From Lachnospiraceae bacterium (GTDB lineage Bacteria; Bacillota; Clostridia; Lachnospirales; Lachnospiraceae), in the NCBI GenBank assembly GCA_900770345.1, contig CAAGKF010000168.1, forward strand, positions 1 to 9,483: DNA of 9,483 nucleotides. Direction: 5' to 3'. This document shows positions 8,523 through 9,483 of the stretch, piece after piece (within the stretch, counting starts at the first letter, position 1; the number at the start of each line of letters is the position of its first letter). Below the pieces are notes generated by a model that was not told where the DNA came from, did not search any database, and worked only from the letters and a program-made list of their open reading frames with translations. A program made the translations under genes and the position numbers.

Positions 8523-8572
8523 GCATAGGGGAAAAGCAGATCCTGCCACAATGGAGGACACAAATCCTATGC
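8523..8572 (+). repeat. Inverted repeat GCATAGG/CCTATGC in the intergenic region
   Basis: GCATAGG (8523-8529) is exactly complementary to CCTATGC (8566-8572). The 36-nt interval contains a smaller GCAG-ATC-CTGC hairpin (8536-8546) and a GGAGG (8553-8557). AGCATAG also occurs as a direct copy at 8496-8502. As RNA this would be a branched stem just after the c-di-GMP gene. It matches no riboswitch class that I can recognise, including c-di-GMP-I, and no T-run follows. A 13-codon frame (8551-8592) overlaps it but lacks convincing support. Confidence 0.35.
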
Positions 8573-8593
8573 GTTCTGCATGTAATGACTGAA

Positions 8594-8617
8594 TGGCAGC
8601 ATGATTATTCGCTGCCA
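8594..8617 (+). repeat. Perfect 7-bp inverted repeat TGGCAGC/GCTGCCA
   Basis: TGGCAGC (8594-8600) and GCTGCCA (8611-8617) form a perfect stem around a 10-nt AT-rich loop. No T-tract follows, so it is not a standard intrinsic terminator. It could be an RNA 3'-end structure for the upstream message or a regulator binding site. The position, about 100 bp after the stop of the c-di-GMP gene and 35 bp before the next promoter, favours one of these, but no role is proven. Confidence 0.4.
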
Positions 8618-8651
8618 GAATAGCTGATACATAGAAAGTAACAATTCCTCA

Positions 8652-8680
8652 TTGACACCCCGGCTCGTCCGGGGTATTAT
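8652..8680 (+). promoter_or_regulatory. Strong promoter of the S24 gene with a palindromic spacer
   Basis: A perfect -35 TTGACA (8652-8657) and a -10 TATTAT (8675-8680, five of six) are separated by the optimal 17 bp. That spacer, CCCCGGCTCGTCCGGGG, is itself a perfect inverted repeat (6-bp arms, 5-nt centre). The final A of the -35 and first T of the -10 extend it to 7-bp arms. Transcription should begin near 8687-8688, giving a 39-40 nt leader. A repressor bound to the spacer would block RNA polymerase directly; self-repression by the S24 protein is the simplest guess. Read through from upstream, the same bases would form a GC-rich RNA hairpin followed by UAUUAUUGUU, so they may also help terminate the message of the c-di-GMP gene. 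Confidence 0.75.
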
Positions 8681-8692
8681 TGTTCTCACAAG

Positions 8693-8708
8693 TGTAATAA
8701 TTATTACA
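8693..8708 (+). promoter_or_regulatory. 16-bp perfect palindrome, candidate operator
   Basis: TGTAATAATTATTACA is a perfect 16-bp palindrome at about +6 to +21 from the predicted start of the S24 transcript. Beyond one mismatched pair it is flanked by AA and TT, which extend the symmetry. The centre leaves no loop for a good RNA hairpin, so a DNA site for a dimeric regulator is more likely. It does not match the Firmicute LexA (DinR) box, GAAC-N4-GTTC, and bears only superficial resemblance to Fur/PerR or GlnR/TnrA boxes. The downstream S24 repressor is the natural candidate to bind it. Confidence 0.5.
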
Positions 8709-8726
8709 GTTAGAAAGAAGAACAGC

Positions 8727-9332
8727 ATGCGCCACAAGAACGAGGAGTACTTTGATGTACTGGCGAAATTTATCGAGGACTACTGGGACGAGTATGGTGT
8801 GTCCCCTACTAACCAGATAGTCGCAGACGGCACGCACCTCTCGACGGCAACCGTCAGCCGGTATCTTCAGTACATGAAGAAAAACAATATGATAGATTAC
8901 CAGGGCCATCAGGGCTATCGGACGAAACGTCAGATCACTGGTCGGCAGGGGAAGATATCGGTTCCGCTCCTCGGAGCAGTGGCCTGTGGTGTTCCGAAAC
9001 TGGCAGAGGAGAACATCGAGGAGTATGTAGACCTTCCCGTGGCCCTCTTCGGACGTGGCACGTTTTACCTTCTGCGTGCGGACGGCGATTCCATGATCGG
9101 TGCCGGCATCAATACCGGTGACCTCGTGCTGATCCGGCAGCAGGACAGTGCGGAACCGGGACAGATCGTCGTGGCACTCATGGAGACGGAGGCAACGCTG
9201 AAGCGCTACTATCCGGAACCGGAGAACCACCGGATCCGTCTCCACCCGGAGAACGACCAAATGGAAGATATCTATGTCCCGAGTTGTGAGATTCAGGGGG
9301 TGGCCGTAAAAGTCATTAAGGATCTGGAGTAG
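8727..9332 (+). CDS. LexA-like S24-family self-cleaving transcriptional repressor (201 aa)
   Basis: The N-terminal part (about 1-68) is a LexA-type winged helix-turn-helix; the probable recognition helix is STATVSRYLQYM (39-50). The C-terminal part (about 78-201) is an S24 peptidase fold. It has a probable self-cleavage site VAC87-G88, catalytic Ser122 in GDSM and Lys159 in ATLKRY. In this family, RecA filaments formed after DNA damage stimulate self-cleavage and relieve repression. The length matches LexA (about 200 aa). The cut site is Cys-Gly, as in UmuD, where LexA usually has Ala-Gly. The frame stays open to a TTG at 8652, but that codon is the -35 box of the promoter. The ATG at 8727 fits the predicted transcript and gives a normal LexA N terminus, with a weak AGAAAGAAG ribosome binding site (8712-8720). 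No canonical DinR box is seen upstream, so it may be a LexA paralogue with its own operator rather than the global SOS repressor. Confidence 0.9.
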   Translation: MRHKNEEYFDVLAKFIEDYWDEYGVSPTNQIVADGTHLSTATVSRYLQYMKKNNMIDYQGHQGYRTKRQITGRQGKISVPLLGAVACGVPKLAEENIEEYVDLPVALFGRGTFYLLRADGDSMIGAGINTGDLVLIRQQDSAEPGQIVVALMETEATLKRYYPEPENHRIRLHPENDQMEDIYVPSCEIQGVAVKVIKDLE

Positions 9333-9384
9333 TCGTTGTAAGGAGTCGCTACCTTAGCAAAAATTGTGCGGGATTTCAGCATTT

Positions 9385-9409
9385 TCAGTCTGACTTTCCC
9401 TTTGACTGA
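9385..9409 (+). repeat. Short inverted repeat TCAGTC/GACTGA
   Basis: TCAGTC (9385-9390) and GACTGA (9404-9409) are exact inverted arms with a 13-nt pyrimidine-rich interval. They lie in the 102-bp gap between the S24 gene and the next start. A TTGACT (9402-9407) resembles a -35 box but has no -10 at proper spacing. It may be a weak attenuator or operator, or chance. The rest of the gap shows nothing else I can support. Confidence 0.2.
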
Positions 9410-9434
9410 GGATGTCCATCTATGGAGGAAGCAG

Positions 9435-9483
9435 ATGACATTCAAAGCAGGAGAACAGGCGTATATCATTGAGAATCATTCCC
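9435..9483 (+). CDS. Start of an unidentified gene downstream of the S24 repressor (partial)
   Basis: ATG 9435 is preceded by an excellent ribosome binding site, GGAGGAA (9424-9430), and begins MTFKAGEQAYIIENHS before the window ends. Only 16 codons are visible. A GTG at 9366 is in frame but has no ribosome binding site. The opening 'FKxGxxxYII' pattern resembles small SH3-like proteins that, from memory, often sit next to S24 repressors and Y-family polymerase genes in Clostridia. This is a weak inference from few residues. It lies 102 bp after the S24 gene with no terminator seen, so it may be co-transcribed and under the same repressor. Confidence 0.55.
   Translation, partial: MTFKAGEQAYIIENHS

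Noticed and set aside
8652..8726. N-terminal extension of the S24 repressor from a TTG start at 8652
   Set aside because: The TTG is part of a consensus -35 box, so this segment is promoter and leader. LexA-family proteins align from the ATG at 8727.
209..8741. Prepilin and S24 repressor both begin MRHKN
   Set aside because: The codons differ and the proteins are unrelated afterwards; a coincidence of basic N termini.
1..9483. CRISPR arrays, tRNA/rRNA genes, insertion sequences
   Set aside because: No regularly spaced repeats, no tRNA-like cloverleaf in the intergenic regions, and no transposase or terminal repeats were seen.

Overview
The window looks like the chromosome of a Clostridia-class Firmicute, most plausibly of the Lachnospiraceae type. 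This is an inference from strong purine-rich ribosome binding sites, consensus sigma-A-like promoters, class III prepilin signals, very large soluble PAS/GGDEF/EAL proteins and a LexA-like S24 repressor. No taxonomic marker gene is present. All convincing genes are on the + strand.

Layout. (1) 3-942: the end of a surface-fibre (type IV pilin/pseudopilin) locus. It holds the 3' end of a possible pilin-like gene, one complete prepilin with an intact G|FTLAE signal, and a possible 57-residue membrane peptide whose start overlaps the prepilin stop. (2) 841-3719: a self-contained restriction-modification gene of the MmeI (type IIL) family, with its own likely extended -10 promoter. Endonuclease, methyltransferase and target-recognition parts are all on one 919-residue chain. 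The recognition part is clearly AT-richer than the rest of the gene, suggesting a swapped specificity cassette. (3) 3783-8492: a 1569-residue soluble cyclic-di-GMP signalling protein. It has an apparently intact EAL phosphodiesterase in the middle, an apparently intact GGDEF cyclase at the C terminus, two degenerate GGDEF domains, a GAF domain and four or five PAS-like sensor modules. (4) 8493-8726: a structured intergenic region with several inverted repeats. It contains a near-consensus promoter (TTGACA, 17 bp, TATTAT) whose whole 17-bp spacer is an inverted repeat, and a perfect 16-bp palindrome just after the predicted transcription start. (5) 8727-9332: a LexA-like S24 repressor with a self-cleavage site and Ser/Lys dyad. 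It is followed by the first 16 codons of another gene with a strong ribosome binding site, cut by the window end.

Functional reading. Pilin genes and c-di-GMP turnover are often linked through control of surface attachment, so their proximity may be meaningful, but the restriction gene between them has its own promoter and looks like an independent defence module. The S24 repressor probably controls its own promoter and perhaps the next gene, in an SOS-like response. No single obviously new multi-gene system is evident. The most unusual signals are the palindromic promoter of the S24 gene, the mosaic recognition domain of the MmeI-like enzyme, and the bifunctional multi-sensor c-di-GMP protein.
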